NCBI GenBank assembly: GCA_963708115.1
Contig: CAVPRX010000002.1
Span: 124,001 to 188,000, forward strand
Direction: 5' to 3'
DNA length: 64,000 nt
Origin: VRUE01 sp963708115
GTDB lineage: Bacteria > Actinomycetota > Thermoleophilia > Solirubrobacterales > 70-9
Below the pieces are notes generated by a model, which was not told the origin of the DNA, did no database searches, and saw only the letters and a program-made list of their open reading frames with translations. This document shows positions 43,321 to 52,053 of the stretch, one piece after another. Within the stretch, counting starts at the first letter, position 1. Each line of letters starts with the position of its first letter. Both the position numbers and the translations under genes were made by a program.

Positions 43321-44436
43321 TTGGGCGTGCCTTCCCTTGCCCTGACCAAGCCCAAGTTCTCCCTGACCAAGCCCAAGGCCGGCCCGGTCGTCGGCCTCGA
43401 CATCGAGGCTGGCAGCATCGCTGCGACCGAGGTCGCGGTCAACGGCACGGCGCAGGTGACCGCCTCGGCCATCGGCCCGCTGGATCCCGGCGCCTTCCAC
43501 GAGGGTGAGGTGCTCGATCCAGGCAGCCTTGCCGCGGCGCTGAAGTCTTTCTTCGCCGAGCACAAGCTCTCCAAGCGGGTGCGGATCGGGATTGGCAACC
43601 AGCGCCTCGTCGTCCGGATGATGCGCCTGCCGGCGATCGAGAACCCCAAGGAGATGGAGGCGGCGGTCCGCTTCCAGGCCCAGGAGCAGATGCCGATGCC
43701 GCTCGACCAGGCGGTGCTCGAGTATCAGGTCGTCGGCGGTGTCGCCGCCGAGGAAAGCGGGGCCGCTCAGGTCGACGTCGTCGTCGTCGCCGCGCGCCGC
43801 GACATGGTCGCCTCGTTCGTCGAGCCTCTGCGCCGCGCCGGCCTCGACCCGGTCGGCGTCGACCTCGCCGCCTTCGGCATGATCCGCGCCCTGGCCGGAA
43901 CGGCCGCCGAGGAAGCCGCCGCCGGACAGGGCCAGACGCCGGCCGGGGTCGTCCTCTACTGCAGCCTTGGCGACGTCACCAACCTCGCCGTCGCTAGGGG
44001 TAGGGCCTGTCTCTTCACCCGTGTCTCCCACGTCGGGTTGGAGGCGCTTACGGCGCGCCTCGCCGGAGCCCGTGGACTCAGCCTCGAGCACACCGCCCAG
44101 TGGTTCTCCTACGTCGGGCTAGACCGACCCGTTGAGGATCTCGACGGCGACGCCGAGACGATTGCCGAGGCCCGCCGCACGCTGGAGGAGGGCGTCCGCT
44201 CCCTGGCTGACGAGTTGCGCCTCTCACTCGACTACTACGGTGCCCAGGAAACCGCTCTGCCGGTCGAAAAGATCGTCCTCTGTGGCCCGGGCAGCGCCAT
44301 TCCCGGCCTGCCGGCCCAGATGGAAGCCGGCCTGGGCATTCCGATCTCCGTCGCCCGCCCGCCGGCCCTTGGCGCCTTCGACGAGCCCTCGGCAGCGCGA
44401 CTGACCGTTCCCTTCGGTCTGGCGCTGGAGGACTGA
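43321..44436 (+). CDS. pilM: Pilus assembly protein PilM
   Basis: 371 aa, TTG 43321 with GTG 43327 as an alternative. An actin/FtsA-like cytoplasmic ATPase: phosphate-1 loop VVGLDIEAGSIAATEV, VRIGIGNQRLVVRMMRLPAI and the adenosine-side CGPGSAIPGL. PilM binds the N-terminal tail of PilN and links the inner-membrane alignment complex to the motor. A GAAAGG/CCTTTC hairpin (43290-43308) lies in its leader. It begins the pilM-N-O-P cluster; the next gene starts one base after its stop codon. Confidence 0.92.
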   Translation: MGVPSLALTKPKFSLTKPKAGPVVGLDIEAGSIAATEVAVNGTAQVTASAIGPLDPGAFHEGEVLDPGSLAAALKSFFAEHKLSKRVRIGIGNQRLVVRMMRLPAIENPKEMEAAVRFQAQEQMPMPLDQAVLEYQVVGGVAAEESGAAQVDVVVVAARRDMVASFVEPLRRAGLDPVGVDLAAFGMIRALAGTAAEEAAAGQGQTPAGVVLYCSLGDVTNLAVARGRACLFTRVSHVGLEALTARLAGARGLSLEHTAQWFSYVGLDRPVEDLDGDAETIAEARRTLEEGVRSLADELRLSLDYYGAQETALPVEKIVLCGPGSAIPGLPAQMEAGLGIPISVARPPALGAFDEPSAARLTVPFGLALED

Positions 44437-44437
44437 G

Positions 44438-45226
44438 ATGCGCCCCGTCAACCTGATCCCGCCCGAGGACCGTCGTGGTGAGCAGGCGCCGCTGCGCACC
44501 GGTCCTCTCCCATACATCCTGCTCGGCGCGCTGGTGGCGGTGCTGCTCGGCGTCAGCGCAATGGTCCTGGTCAGCAACCAGATCGCCGAAAGCAAGAGCG
44601 AAGTCGCGACCCTGGAAAGCGAAGACGCCGCCGCTGCCGCCAAGGCGCAGCAGCTCGCCTCCTACACGCAGTTCCGCGACATGAGCGAACAGCGCGTGGC
44701 AACTGTGCAGAGCCTCGCCGACAGCCGCTTCGACTGGGAACGCGTGATGCGCGAACTCGCGCTGGTCCTGCCGAGCAGCGTCTGGCTGACCAGTCTCACT
44801 GCGACCGCCTCGCCGAATGTCAACATGGGTGGCGCCGGAAGCGGTGCCTCGGGCGCAAGCCTGCGTGCCCAGGCCCCCGGCCCGGCGCTGGAACTGAACG
44901 GCTGCTCATCCGGCCAGGAGGCGGTTGCCAACTTCGTCATCGCGCTGAAGGACATCGACGGCGTGACGCGGGTCGGGGTCGAATCCTCAGAACTGGGCGA
45001 AGGAGAGAACGAAGAAGCGGAAGCCTCAACCGAAGTGGGAGCCAACACCGGCTCCAGCGGCGACGAATGCCGTACCCGCAACTTCATCGCCAAATTCGCC
45101 CTCGTCGTCGCCTTCGACGCCGCGCCGGTGCCGAGCGAAGAATCGTCGGAATCGACGGTGGCGGCGCCGGTCGAATCGGCCGAATCCACCGCTTCGGAAT
45201 CCTCCGAAAGCACGGAAGGCGGCTGA
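44438..45226 (+). CDS. pilN: Pilus assembly protein PilN
   Basis: 262 aa. Opens with the PilM-binding motif of PilN (MRPVNLIPPEDR), then one transmembrane helix (ILLGALVAVLLGVSAMVLVS), a coiled coil (~50-75) and a periplasmic-side ferredoxin-like domain with WERVMRELALVLPSSVWLTSL. The C-terminus is a long Ser/Glu-rich tail. Forms heterodimers with PilO. One base separates it from the pilO ATG. Confidence 0.9.
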   Translation: MRPVNLIPPEDRRGEQAPLRTGPLPYILLGALVAVLLGVSAMVLVSNQIAESKSEVATLESEDAAAAAKAQQLASYTQFRDMSEQRVATVQSLADSRFDWERVMRELALVLPSSVWLTSLTATASPNVNMGGAGSGASGASLRAQAPGPALELNGCSSGQEAVANFVIALKDIDGVTRVGVESSELGEGENEEAEASTEVGANTGSSGDECRTRNFIAKFALVVAFDAAPVPSEESSESTVAAPVESAESTASESSESTEGG

Positions 45227-45227
45227 G

Positions 45228-46001
45228 ATGAAGAAGCTCAGCTCGTCCAACTTGACCGTCGTAGCGGTGCTCGCCATCGTCGTGCTCGGCTTCGTCTTCT
45301 ACTCGATGGCGCTGAGCCCCAAGCGCGAAGAAGCGAGCAAGCTCGAAGCCCAGGTCGAACAGGTCAAGGGCTCCCTCGCTCAGCACGAAGCGGAAATCGC
45401 CACCGCCGAACAGGCGCGTGCCGACTTCCCCGCCGAATACCAGCGGCTCGTCGTGCTCGGCAAGGCGGTGCCGGGCGATGACGACACGGCGTCCCTACTG
45501 GTTCAGGTCAACCACATCGCCGACCACGCCGGGGTTCGCTTCAGCAACCTCGCGCTGTCGACGGAAGGGGGAGGGGAAAGCTCCGAAGCCGTGGCGCCAG
45601 CGCCGGCGCCGGAAGCGGGTGCCACCCCGATCTCTCCGACGGAGGTCGCTGCCTCGACGATGCCCTTGGGTGCCACCGTGGGTCCAGCCGGGCTTGGCGT
45701 AATGCCCTACACGCTTAGCTTCGGCGGCAACTTCTTCCAGGTTGCCGACTTCATCAAAGGTCTCGACAAGATGGTCAAGACGCGAAGCGAAACGGTGACC
45801 GTCGACGGGCGCCTGCTGACGATCAACGGCTTCTCTCTGCAGGCGCCGCCTAACGCAGATTTCCCGATGCTGGAAGCGACCTTCTCCGTCACCGCCTACC
45901 TGACCCCACCCGGCCAGGGCCTCGCCGGTGGCGTTTTGCCTGAAAGTCCGGGCGCAACCGAAGCGACCCCGGCCTCGACCACGATCGGAGTGGCGCGATG
46001 A
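45228..46001 (+). CDS. pilO: Pilus assembly protein PilO
   Basis: 257 aa with a short cytoplasmic start, one transmembrane helix (LTVVAVLAIVVLGFVFYSMAL), a coiled coil (KREEASKLEAQVEQVKGSLAQHEAEI) and an external domain with the PilO pattern (YTLSFGGNFFQVADFIKGLDKMV, LLTINGFSL). An Ala/Pro/Glu-rich insertion (~110-145) is lineage specific. Overlaps the next gene by ATGA (45998-46001). Confidence 0.9.
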   Translation: MKKLSSSNLTVVAVLAIVVLGFVFYSMALSPKREEASKLEAQVEQVKGSLAQHEAEIATAEQARADFPAEYQRLVVLGKAVPGDDDTASLLVQVNHIADHAGVRFSNLALSTEGGGESSEAVAPAPAPEAGATPISPTEVAASTMPLGATVGPAGLGVMPYTLSFGGNFFQVADFIKGLDKMVKTRSETVTVDGRLLTINGFSLQAPPNADFPMLEATFSVTAYLTPPGQGLAGGVLPESPGATEATPASTTIGVAR

Positions 46002-46945
46002 AGAAGCTGAAGGGGCCGGAGCTGAAGATGCCCGAGCTGAAGGCTCCGGACTTCCTCGCGGACCTCTACTACGACCTGCGCGACCGGCGGCTGCTGCCGC
46101 TGGTTGCCCTGGTCGTGGTCGCGATTGCCGCCGTGCCGTTCCTGCTCGGCGGCGAAGTCGAACAGCCGACTCTGCCGGCGCCCGGCGCGGTGGCCCTGGG
46201 ATCGCCGGCTGAAAAGACCTCCAAGCTCACCGTCGTCGAGGCTACGCCAGGGCTGCGCGACTACCGCAAGCGGTTGCGCGGCAGGGTGGCGACCGATCCG
46301 TTCGTGCAGCACTACACCGGGCCTGCGGGCGGTTCGACTTCGAGCTCACCCGGGGAAGGCTCCTCTTCGTCCGGGTCCTCAGCCGTCAGCGAAGAATCGT
46401 TCACGACCGAAAGCACCACGGTCGAAGTGGAAACGGGCGGCGGATCGTCCAACGGCGGCGGTTCTTCGAACGGCTCCGGGGAGAGTCCCCCCAGCGGGCA
46501 GACCGAAGGCGTTCACCTCTTCGAATTCGTCCTCGACGTTCAGGTCTCCCACTCGGAGACGACTGCCGACGGCGGCCAGAAGATGGGCGAGCCCGAAATT
46601 CGCCATCGCGTCCGCCCGCTGACGCAGCTGCCGGGGAAGAAGGCGCCCGTCGTCACGTCGATGAGCGTCAACCTGCACACCGGGAAGATCGTCTGGCTGG
46701 TCTCCAACGAAGTTCAATCCCTCGACGGCGAATTCGACTGCGCCGCCCGGACGCCGAACGGCGCCTGCGAACTGGTTGAAATCGAACCGGGCTTCCCGCT
46801 GGAACTCGTCTACGGACCGGACAAGGTGCTCTACCGGATCAAGGTGACCAACATCGACACCGTTTTGGCGGGTAAGGTCGGTGACCAGCGCTCCTCTCGT
46901 GCGGACTTTGCCGTGCCCAGCGGCACGGTTCCTGCGATGCCATAA
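45998..46945 (+). CDS. Membrane-anchored protein in PilP position
   Basis: 315 aa: cytoplasmic start with a KxPEL-type repeat (KLKGPELKMPELKAPDF), one transmembrane helix (LLPLVALVVVAIAAVPFLLGG), a long Ser/Gly linker (~105-165) and an external beta domain (VHLFEFVLDVQVSH ... KIVWLVSNEVQSLDGEFDC). It is not recognisably PilP by sequence, but it takes PilP's place after pilO, is coupled to it, and could serve the alignment complex in a monoderm envelope that has no secretin. Confidence 0.75.
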   Translation: MKKLKGPELKMPELKAPDFLADLYYDLRDRRLLPLVALVVVAIAAVPFLLGGEVEQPTLPAPGAVALGSPAEKTSKLTVVEATPGLRDYRKRLRGRVATDPFVQHYTGPAGGSTSSSPGEGSSSSGSSAVSEESFTTESTTVEVETGGGSSNGGGSSNGSGESPPSGQTEGVHLFEFVLDVQVSHSETTADGGQKMGEPEIRHRVRPLTQLPGKKAPVVTSMSVNLHTGKIVWLVSNEVQSLDGEFDCAARTPNGACELVEIEPGFPLELVYGPDKVLYRIKVTNIDTVLAGKVGDQRSSRADFAVPSGTVPAMP

Positions 46946-47026
46946 CTTCAGTAAGTGAAGCTTTGGCGCTAAACTCGCTCTGGCGAGCCGATCGAACCGA
47001 AGCCGGCTCCTGTCGAAGGTTCAAAT

Positions 47027-47362
47027 ATGAGCGCCGAGAGCAACTCCCGCTGTCCTGTCTGCCGCACCGCCGACGTCGTCTGCGGCAAGTGGACGCTCCT
47101 CGTCATCCGCGACCTTGCCGAGGGGTGCAGTCGCTTCTGCGAGCTCGAGCGCTCGCTGGAGGGGATCAGCCCGCGCACCCTCTCGCTGCGCCTGCGGGCG
47201 CTGGAAGAGGAGGGGATCGTCACACGCAACACCTTCCCCGAGGTCCCGCCCCGGGTCGAGTACGCGCTGACCGAGAAGGGTCAGGCGCTTGTCCCGCTGA
47301 TCGAGGACATGCGGCGCTACGGCACTCGCTGGCTGCTCGAGGCAGATCCAGTCCCGGCGTAG
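47027..47362 (+). CDS. HxlR-family transcriptional regulator
   Basis: 111 aa, full length for the family. Single winged helix: CRTADVVCGKWTLLVIRDL at the N-terminus with the conserved GKWTLLVIRDL, recognition region ISPRTLSLRLRALEEEGIVTR and wing EVPPRVEYALTEKGQAL. Three Cys near the N-terminus (CPVC, CGKW) could sense redox or electrophiles, as shown for some HxlR proteins; this is inference. The single-domain form contrasts with the tandem versions at 25348-30636. It is followed by an unrelated 550-aa gene. Confidence 0.9.
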   Translation: MSAESNSRCPVCRTADVVCGKWTLLVIRDLAEGCSRFCELERSLEGISPRTLSLRLRALEEEGIVTRNTFPEVPPRVEYALTEKGQALVPLIEDMRRYGTRWLLEADPVPA

Positions 47363-47437
47363 ATCGCCGGGACGGCGACCTTCTGCAAGGTGTCGTGCAG
47401 GCGCAGGAGCGGTGCCCGGTGGGGGAAAGCTGGGGAT

Positions 47438-49090
47438 GTGCGTGATCCCCTGCTCAACGAGGCGCTTCGGCGATTGGCTGCCGAGACTGCGACGCGCTTC
47501 AGCATGCTTGTGGCCAGCGGGGAGCAGATTCCCTTCGATGTCGACGAGCAGGCGGGGCCCGACGAGGCCTTCTTTCACAGCTATGTGCCGCTGACGGCGC
47601 GCTTCGTGCGCGAGCGCGAGGCCGAGCTTCGCTCGCTGCCCGCCTTCGAGTCGGCGCGCAACTCGGTCACGCTGGCCGGCGTCGCGGCGCCCTACCTGGA
47701 GCAGCGCGGCGAGACGGTCGCCGCGGATCCCGGCGAGCGAGCGGCGCACATGCTCACCATCTTCATGGCCTCCCTCTGGGACGGCTGCACCGAGTTCTCG
47801 CTTGACCGCGACCGGCTCGAGAGCGCCCTCGCGGTGCTCGACGCCGAGGCCGGCAACGTCGACGAGGCCGACATCGTCGTCGTGCCGCTGGTCGGCTTGC
47901 AGATGCCGCTCGCACGGCTGCAACTGCCGCACGGCATGCAGCTCGTCCGCGCCGACAGCTTCGAGGCGCCGATCGAGGCGATGCGCAGCGAGGGCATGGG
48001 ACGCGCCGCCTGGGAGCCGCAGTTCCTGGCAATCGCCGAGCAGGAAGAGGGAGTCGACAGCGCCGCCGCCGCACTTCAGCAGCTCGCCGACCTGATCAGC
48101 GTCATGCGCCTCTTCAAGGCGGGCGGGGTCGGCCTCGGGCCGCACGCCTTCGCGCCCACCGGCGAGGGCCGCTGGCGCCGCATCGCAACCGGCGCCCCGG
48201 CGCCCCGCGCCGAGAGCTACGAGCTGGGCGAGGAGGAGGCTGCGCAGCTGGTCGAGCTCGCCGAGACACTGGAGGCCAGGCCCGACCCGGCCGGCCCGCT
48301 GGCCTGGGCGGTGCGCCGCTTCGAGCTGGGTTGCGAGCGACCTTCCCCGGCGGAAGGGCTGAGCGACCATCTTCTGGCCCTGCGCGCCGTGCTCGATGGC
48401 CAGGGCCCGGTCGGAGCCTCATTGCCGATGCGCGCCGCGGCGCTGATCGCCGACGGGTCGACCGACAGGCTCGGCGCCCGCGAGCGGGTCGAAGCCGCGC
48501 TGGAGCTGGAGCGCGCGCAGATGTCGGGCGCCTCGGCCGAGAGCGCCACCGAGCTTGCAAGTTGGGCAGAGGAATGCGTGCGCCGGATCCTCCGCGAAGC
48601 CGCCCTCGGGGAGCTCGGCGCCGACCTCAACGAGGCGGCCGACGAGACCCTGATCGCCACCGGCCTCGACGCCGGCGACGTCGAGATCGCCGTCACGGCG
48701 CAAGAGCCAGAGCTCCGCGCCGAGCCCGAGCCGGTCCACCGCCCGGATCTACCCACCGCATCCGACATTGACCACACCCCAGTGGGGTCAATGTCGGATG
48801 CGTCGTTCAGCAAGCCGACGACCGAGGAGGAGCACGACATGGACCAGGACACCCGCATCCTCGAGCCGGTCCCGGCCGAGCACGAGATCCGCATCACCGC
48901 GACCCACTGGCTCGACGAGGTCGAGGTGGAGGAGAGCACGCTCGACTTCCCGGCGATCGAGGGAGACGTCTCGCACCGCGACCGGATCGACACCCCACGC
49001 GTGCGCCACCTCTTCCCGGTTCCCGAGAACGCCGACTGGGAGGTCCGCGAGCTCAAGTACGACCACTATGAGGACCGCAGCGCGAGCTGA
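47438..49090 (+). CDS. Protein of unknown function, acidic, possibly HEPN-like
   Basis: 550 aa from GTG 47438 behind GGGG (a GTG at 47390 would add 16 residues). Almost wholly helical and acidic, without signal peptide or membrane spans, so cytoplasmic. The stretch ~305-375 (SDHLLALRAVLDGQGP ... MRAAALIAD ... RVEAALELERAQ) has the spacing of ApeA-type HEPN domains, but the call is weak. A 17-bp perfect inverted repeat lies inside the frame at 48757-48802, encoding SDIDHTPVGSMSD. After it, ATG 48839 follows GAGGAGG and could start a separate 83-aa acidic protein. Confidence 0.6.
   Translation: MRDPLLNEALRRLAAETATRFSMLVASGEQIPFDVDEQAGPDEAFFHSYVPLTARFVREREAELRSLPAFESARNSVTLAGVAAPYLEQRGETVAADPGERAAHMLTIFMASLWDGCTEFSLDRDRLESALAVLDAEAGNVDEADIVVVPLVGLQMPLARLQLPHGMQLVRADSFEAPIEAMRSEGMGRAAWEPQFLAIAEQEEGVDSAAAALQQLADLISVMRLFKAGGVGLGPHAFAPTGEGRWRRIATGAPAPRAESYELGEEEAAQLVELAETLEARPDPAGPLAWAVRRFELGCERPSPAEGLSDHLLALRAVLDGQGPVGASLPMRAAALIADGSTDRLGARERVEAALELERAQMSGASAESATELASWAEECVRRILREAALGELGADLNEAADETLIATGLDAGDVEIAVTAQEPELRAEPEPVHRPDLPTASDIDHTPVGSMSDASFSKPTTEEEHDMDQDTRILEPVPAEHEIRITATHWLDEVEVEESTLDFPAIEGDVSHRDRIDTPRVRHLFPVPENADWEVRELKYDHYEDRSAS
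48757..48802. repeat. 17-bp perfect inverted repeat inside a coding frame
   Basis: CGCATCCGACATTGACC at 48757-48773 and its exact complement at 48786-48802, separated by 12 nt, lie near the 3' end of the frame starting at 47438. The arms are long enough to act as a terminator-like or palindromic inserted element. The reading frame stays open through it. Confidence 0.7.
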
Positions 49091-49143
49091 GGCTTCGCCT
49101 TGGCGCGCCGTCTTGAGTCGCGTTCGACTTAACTCAAATTCTC

Positions 49144-49172
49144 TTGATCATAACGCGCTGAAGCGTTATCGA
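49144..49172 (+). promoter_or_regulatory. Promoter with overlapping operator-like palindrome
   Basis: TTGATC (49144-49149), 17 bp, TATCGA (49167-49172), the same spacing as the promoters of paralogs A and B. The spacer contains a perfect inverted repeat, ATAACGC (49150-49156) and GCGTTAT (49163-49169), whose right arm overlaps the -10. That is a good position for a repressor. Confidence 0.5.
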
Positions 49173-49173
49173 T

Positions 49174-49199
49174 TGGCGATCCTCCAAAAGGAGGCGCCA
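49174..49199 (+). promoter_or_regulatory. Leader hairpin containing a GGAGG
   Basis: TGGCG-CCTCC pairs with GGAGG-CGCCA around AAAA immediately downstream of the predicted -10. It could hide the GGAGG or stabilise the transcript; the start codon at 49216 uses a different site, GAAAGGAAGAG. Confidence 0.4.
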
Positions 49200-49215
49200 C
49201 CGAAAGGAAGAGAAG

Positions 49216-49899
49216 ATGATTCGGAATCTCAAGGCCCTCGGGCTAGCTCTGGCTGTTGTCCTGGCGACGAGCGCGACGGTTGCCTCGGCGGCATCGGCCG
49301 CGGGGCAGCTCACATCCGACGGCCCGGTGAAATTGACAGGGACAAGCGCTGGGGGAGCGGCCACAGCGTTTGGCTTCAAAGTGGAATGCCACGAGCACGC
49401 CACGGTAGGGGCGGTGGGTGAAACACCGCATGGCTTCCTCACGCCCCCGGTCAGCGCGTTCACAGTGCAAACCCAATCCACCAACTGCGTGGCCACCATC
49501 GGCGCGACCGTCGCGCCGGCGACAGTCACAGCGAACGGATGCGATGGAGTAACCAAAATCGGCGAGACAATCTCAGCCGGAAAATGGGGCGGTACCGGGG
49601 AAATCGTCTGCCCCGAAAGCAAACAGATCGAAATCCATGCCTACACCAACTCGGCACACACCTCCACGATCTGCACAGTCAAAATTCCGTCGCAGGCCGG
49701 GCTCACCGGCGGTTCTGTGGAAAACATCGCCGGCGGCAAAATCACACTCGGCGGGACGATAAAAGGCATCAAAGCGACCAAGACCGGCATTCTGTGCGGA
49801 GGAACCGCCGAAACGAACAGTGCCGAAGTCCACGGCGATGCCGTAGTCAGCGCTACGAACAAAGCGGGAGGAGCCACAGCGATCGAAATCAGCGACTAG
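49216..49899 (+). CDS. Small exported protein C
   Basis: 227 aa. The signal peptide begins MIRNLKALGLALAVVLATSA, nearly identical to that of genes A and B, and the mature protein starts AGQLTSDGPVKLTGT as they do. Beyond ~45 residues it diverges but keeps paired Cys (VECHEH, STNCVA, NGCDG, IVCPES, STICTV, GILCGG) and the VPS-type KIPSQAGLTGGSVENIAGGKI repeat. Secreted, beta-rich, function unknown. The family is split between the accessory region and this site ~26 kb away. Confidence 0.8.
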   Translation: MIRNLKALGLALAVVLATSATVASAASAAGQLTSDGPVKLTGTSAGGAATAFGFKVECHEHATVGAVGETPHGFLTPPVSAFTVQTQSTNCVATIGATVAPATVTANGCDGVTKIGETISAGKWGGTGEIVCPESKQIEIHAYTNSAHTSTICTVKIPSQAGLTGGSVENIAGGKITLGGTIKGIKATKTGILCGGTAETNSAEVHGDAVVSATNKAGGATAIEISD

Positions 49900-49915
49900 C
49901 CCGGTTCGGCAAGGA

Positions 49916-51067
49916 TCAGGCGCGGCCGGCGGCGATCTCTATGCGTTGCTCGCTGCTTGCGAAGAGGTAGCGGTTTATCTCGGAGAGGCCGCCAAGGTCG
50001 TGGACATCCTCGTCCAGGTAGGGGACGCGGATCACGCCCTTGGCGCGCAGCTCCTTGGCCAGGTGCTCGATGTTGCCGGCGTCGCGCTCGGCCAGGGCCT
50101 GGTAGTCGGCGAAATTCTCGGCCACGCGCCGGCCGAGGTCAGCATCGCCCAGCTTCCCGCTGAGCTCGCCCTCGAGGTCTGCCCCGTCGCCGCGCAGGCG
50201 CTCGGCTGGGTAGTGGACCTTGTTGACGATGACTCCGCCGAAGGGCAGTTTCGCCTCGACCAGCTTGCGGTGGAAGTAGACGGCCTCGTCGATCGGCTCG
50301 CCCTGCGGGCCGCAGACGACGAGGAAGCAGGTGTGAGGGTCGGCGAGCAGGTTGTTGACCCGCTTGGCGCGGGCCTGGAAGCCGTCGACCATGCCGCTGA
50401 AGGCGTTGAAGAACTCGGCCAGGTCGGCGAGCAGGTCGAAGCCGACGATCCGCTTGAAGACCGAGAGCGCGACTGAGGCACCGCGCCCGGCGACCTTCGC
50501 CGCGAGGCCGGTCGGCTTCATGAAGACGCGCAGCGAGCGGCCTTCGATGAACTGGGTGAGGCGTTTGGGGGCGTCGAGGAAGTCGAGCGCGTTGCGGGTG
50601 GGGGGCGTGTCGAGGACGAGCAGGTCGAAGCGCCCGCTGGTGTGCAGCTCGAACAGCTTCTCCATCGCCATGTACTCCTGCGAGCCGGCCAGGGCGTTGG
50701 AGATCTGCTGGTAGATGCGGTTGTTGAGGACGCGGTCGCGCGACTCCTCGTCGGGGGCCTGGCGGGCGACCAGCTCGTCAAAGGTCGCCTTGGCGTCGAG
50801 CATCATCGCCCACAGCTCGCCCTTCATCTCGATCCCGTGCTGCTCGAACAGCTCGGGGTCGACCTGGCTCGCCTCGTTGCCCAGCTCGCGCAGGCCGAGC
50901 GAGTCGGCGAGCCGCTTCGCCGGGTCGATCGTCAGCACGCAGACGCGTAGCCCGCGCGCCGCCATGCCGGCGGCGATCGCGGCCGAGGTCGTCGTCTTGC
51001 CGACCCCGCCGGAGCCGGCGCAGATGCAGATGTCCTTGCCCGCGAGGATCTCGTCGACGGCAGGCAT
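49916..51067 (-). CDS. Get3/ArsA-like ATPase, downstream member (Rv3680-like)
   Basis: 383 aa. Deviant Walker A SGGVGKTTTSAAIA near residue 20, switch motif DPAKRLADSLG, and ADP-type LDTPPTRNALDFLD. It lacks the Cys-rich arsenite site, so anion transport is unlikely. Size and tandem arrangement resemble mycobacterial Rv3679-Rv3680, Get3-like ATPases of Actinobacteria. ATG 51067 overlaps the stop of the upstream partner (ATGA), so the two are made in coupled fashion and probably form a heteromer. Confidence 0.85.
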   Translation of the reverse strand: MPAVDEILAGKDICICAGSGGVGKTTTSAAIAAGMAARGLRVCVLTIDPAKRLADSLGLRELGNEASQVDPELFEQHGIEMKGELWAMMLDAKATFDELVARQAPDEESRDRVLNNRIYQQISNALAGSQEYMAMEKLFELHTSGRFDLLVLDTPPTRNALDFLDAPKRLTQFIEGRSLRVFMKPTGLAAKVAGRGASVALSVFKRIVGFDLLADLAEFFNAFSGMVDGFQARAKRVNNLLADPHTCFLVVCGPQGEPIDEAVYFHRKLVEAKLPFGGVIVNKVHYPAERLRGDGADLEGELSGKLGDADLGRRVAENFADYQALAERDAGNIEHLAKELRAKGVIRVPYLDEDVHDLGGLSEINRYLFASSEQRIEIAAGRA

Positions 51068-52038
51068 CAGCCCAGCCTCTTTGCGAGCGTGTGTGCCGCC
51101 TCGATGCCCAGCTCGGGCTCGAAGAGGAAGGGCAGGGTTTTCACGGGCGCCTCTACGCGACGCCGCAAACGGGCCAGCTGGGCGCGCTGAGACCGGGCCC
51201 GGCCGTGCTCGGAGGTCGCGGCGCGCGCGGCGGCGCGCACGCTGCCGTTCTCACCATCGGCCAGCTCGGCGAGCTGCTCGGCCTCCTCTTTGGAGAAGCG
51301 CTCTGGGTACAGCCCGTTGAGGTAGATGCGGTCGACCGCGACACCGACCTCGGTGCGCAGCTCGCTCTCCAGCGCCGCGGTCTCGTTGACCGGCATCTCC
51401 TCCGGCAGGGCGACGATCGCGGTCCCGGTGTGCTCCTGGTCGGTGATCAGGCGGTCGAGCTGCTGCGCCTGGGAGTGGATCGGGCCGACGCGGGCGATCG
51501 CGGCGAAGGTGCGCGGCGTCTGCAGGAAGCCGATCCCGTGGCCGGTCGCGGGGGCGTCGACGATCACCAGGTCGTACTTACGCCCACTCTTGACCTTGCG
51601 GTCGAGCTGGGCCAGCTCCCAGATCTTGCCGATCGTGACCAGCTCCTTGAGGCCCGGGGTTGCGGCGGCGAGGTAGGAGAAGATGCGGCTGCGGAAGAGC
51701 AGGTCGCGCATCGCCCGGACCTTGAGCTGGAGCAGGACGTACTCGCGCATCGACTCGTCGGGGTCGATCGAGATCGACCAGAGGTTCTCCGCCATCTCGA
51801 CCTCGTGGAAGCCGACCTCGGTGTGATCGAAGATCCGCGAGGCGTTCTCCTGCGAGGAGACCTCGCAGACGATCGTGCGCTTGCCGGCTTCGGCGGCACG
51901 GATGCCCAGCGCGACCGCCACGGTGGTCTTGCCGACTCCTCCCTTGCCGGTCACGAAGACCAGTCGCTTGTCGAGTAGTTCTGGGATTGGGGTGATTCCT
52001 AGCAATTTCGAGGGGCGGCAGGAAAAACGGGCAGTCAT
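51067..52038 (-). CDS. Get3/ArsA-like ATPase, upstream member (Rv3679-like)
   Basis: 323 aa from ATG 52038; an ATG at 52113 would overlap the divergent ParA gene, so I do not use it. Deviant Walker A TGKGGVGKTTVAVAL near residue 35, DPDESMREYVLLQL, and Walker B VIVDAPATGHGIGFL. The C-terminal part is charged and helical. Same family as the next gene but only distantly similar. Start codons of this gene and the divergent ParA gene are only 15 bp apart, so their promoters must overlap coding sequence or the transcripts are leaderless. Confidence 0.85.
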   Translation of the reverse strand: MTARFSCRPSKLLGITPIPELLDKRLVFVTGKGGVGKTTVAVALGIRAAEAGKRTIVCEVSSQENASRIFDHTEVGFHEVEMAENLWSISIDPDESMREYVLLQLKVRAMRDLLFRSRIFSYLAAATPGLKELVTIGKIWELAQLDRKVKSGRKYDLVIVDAPATGHGIGFLQTPRTFAAIARVGPIHSQAQQLDRLITDQEHTGTAIVALPEEMPVNETAALESELRTEVGVAVDRIYLNGLYPERFSKEEAEQLAELADGENGSVRAAARAATSEHGRARSQRAQLARLRRRVEAPVKTLPFLFEPELGIEAAHTLAKRLG

Positions 52039-52053
52039 GCGAATACCCGCGCA

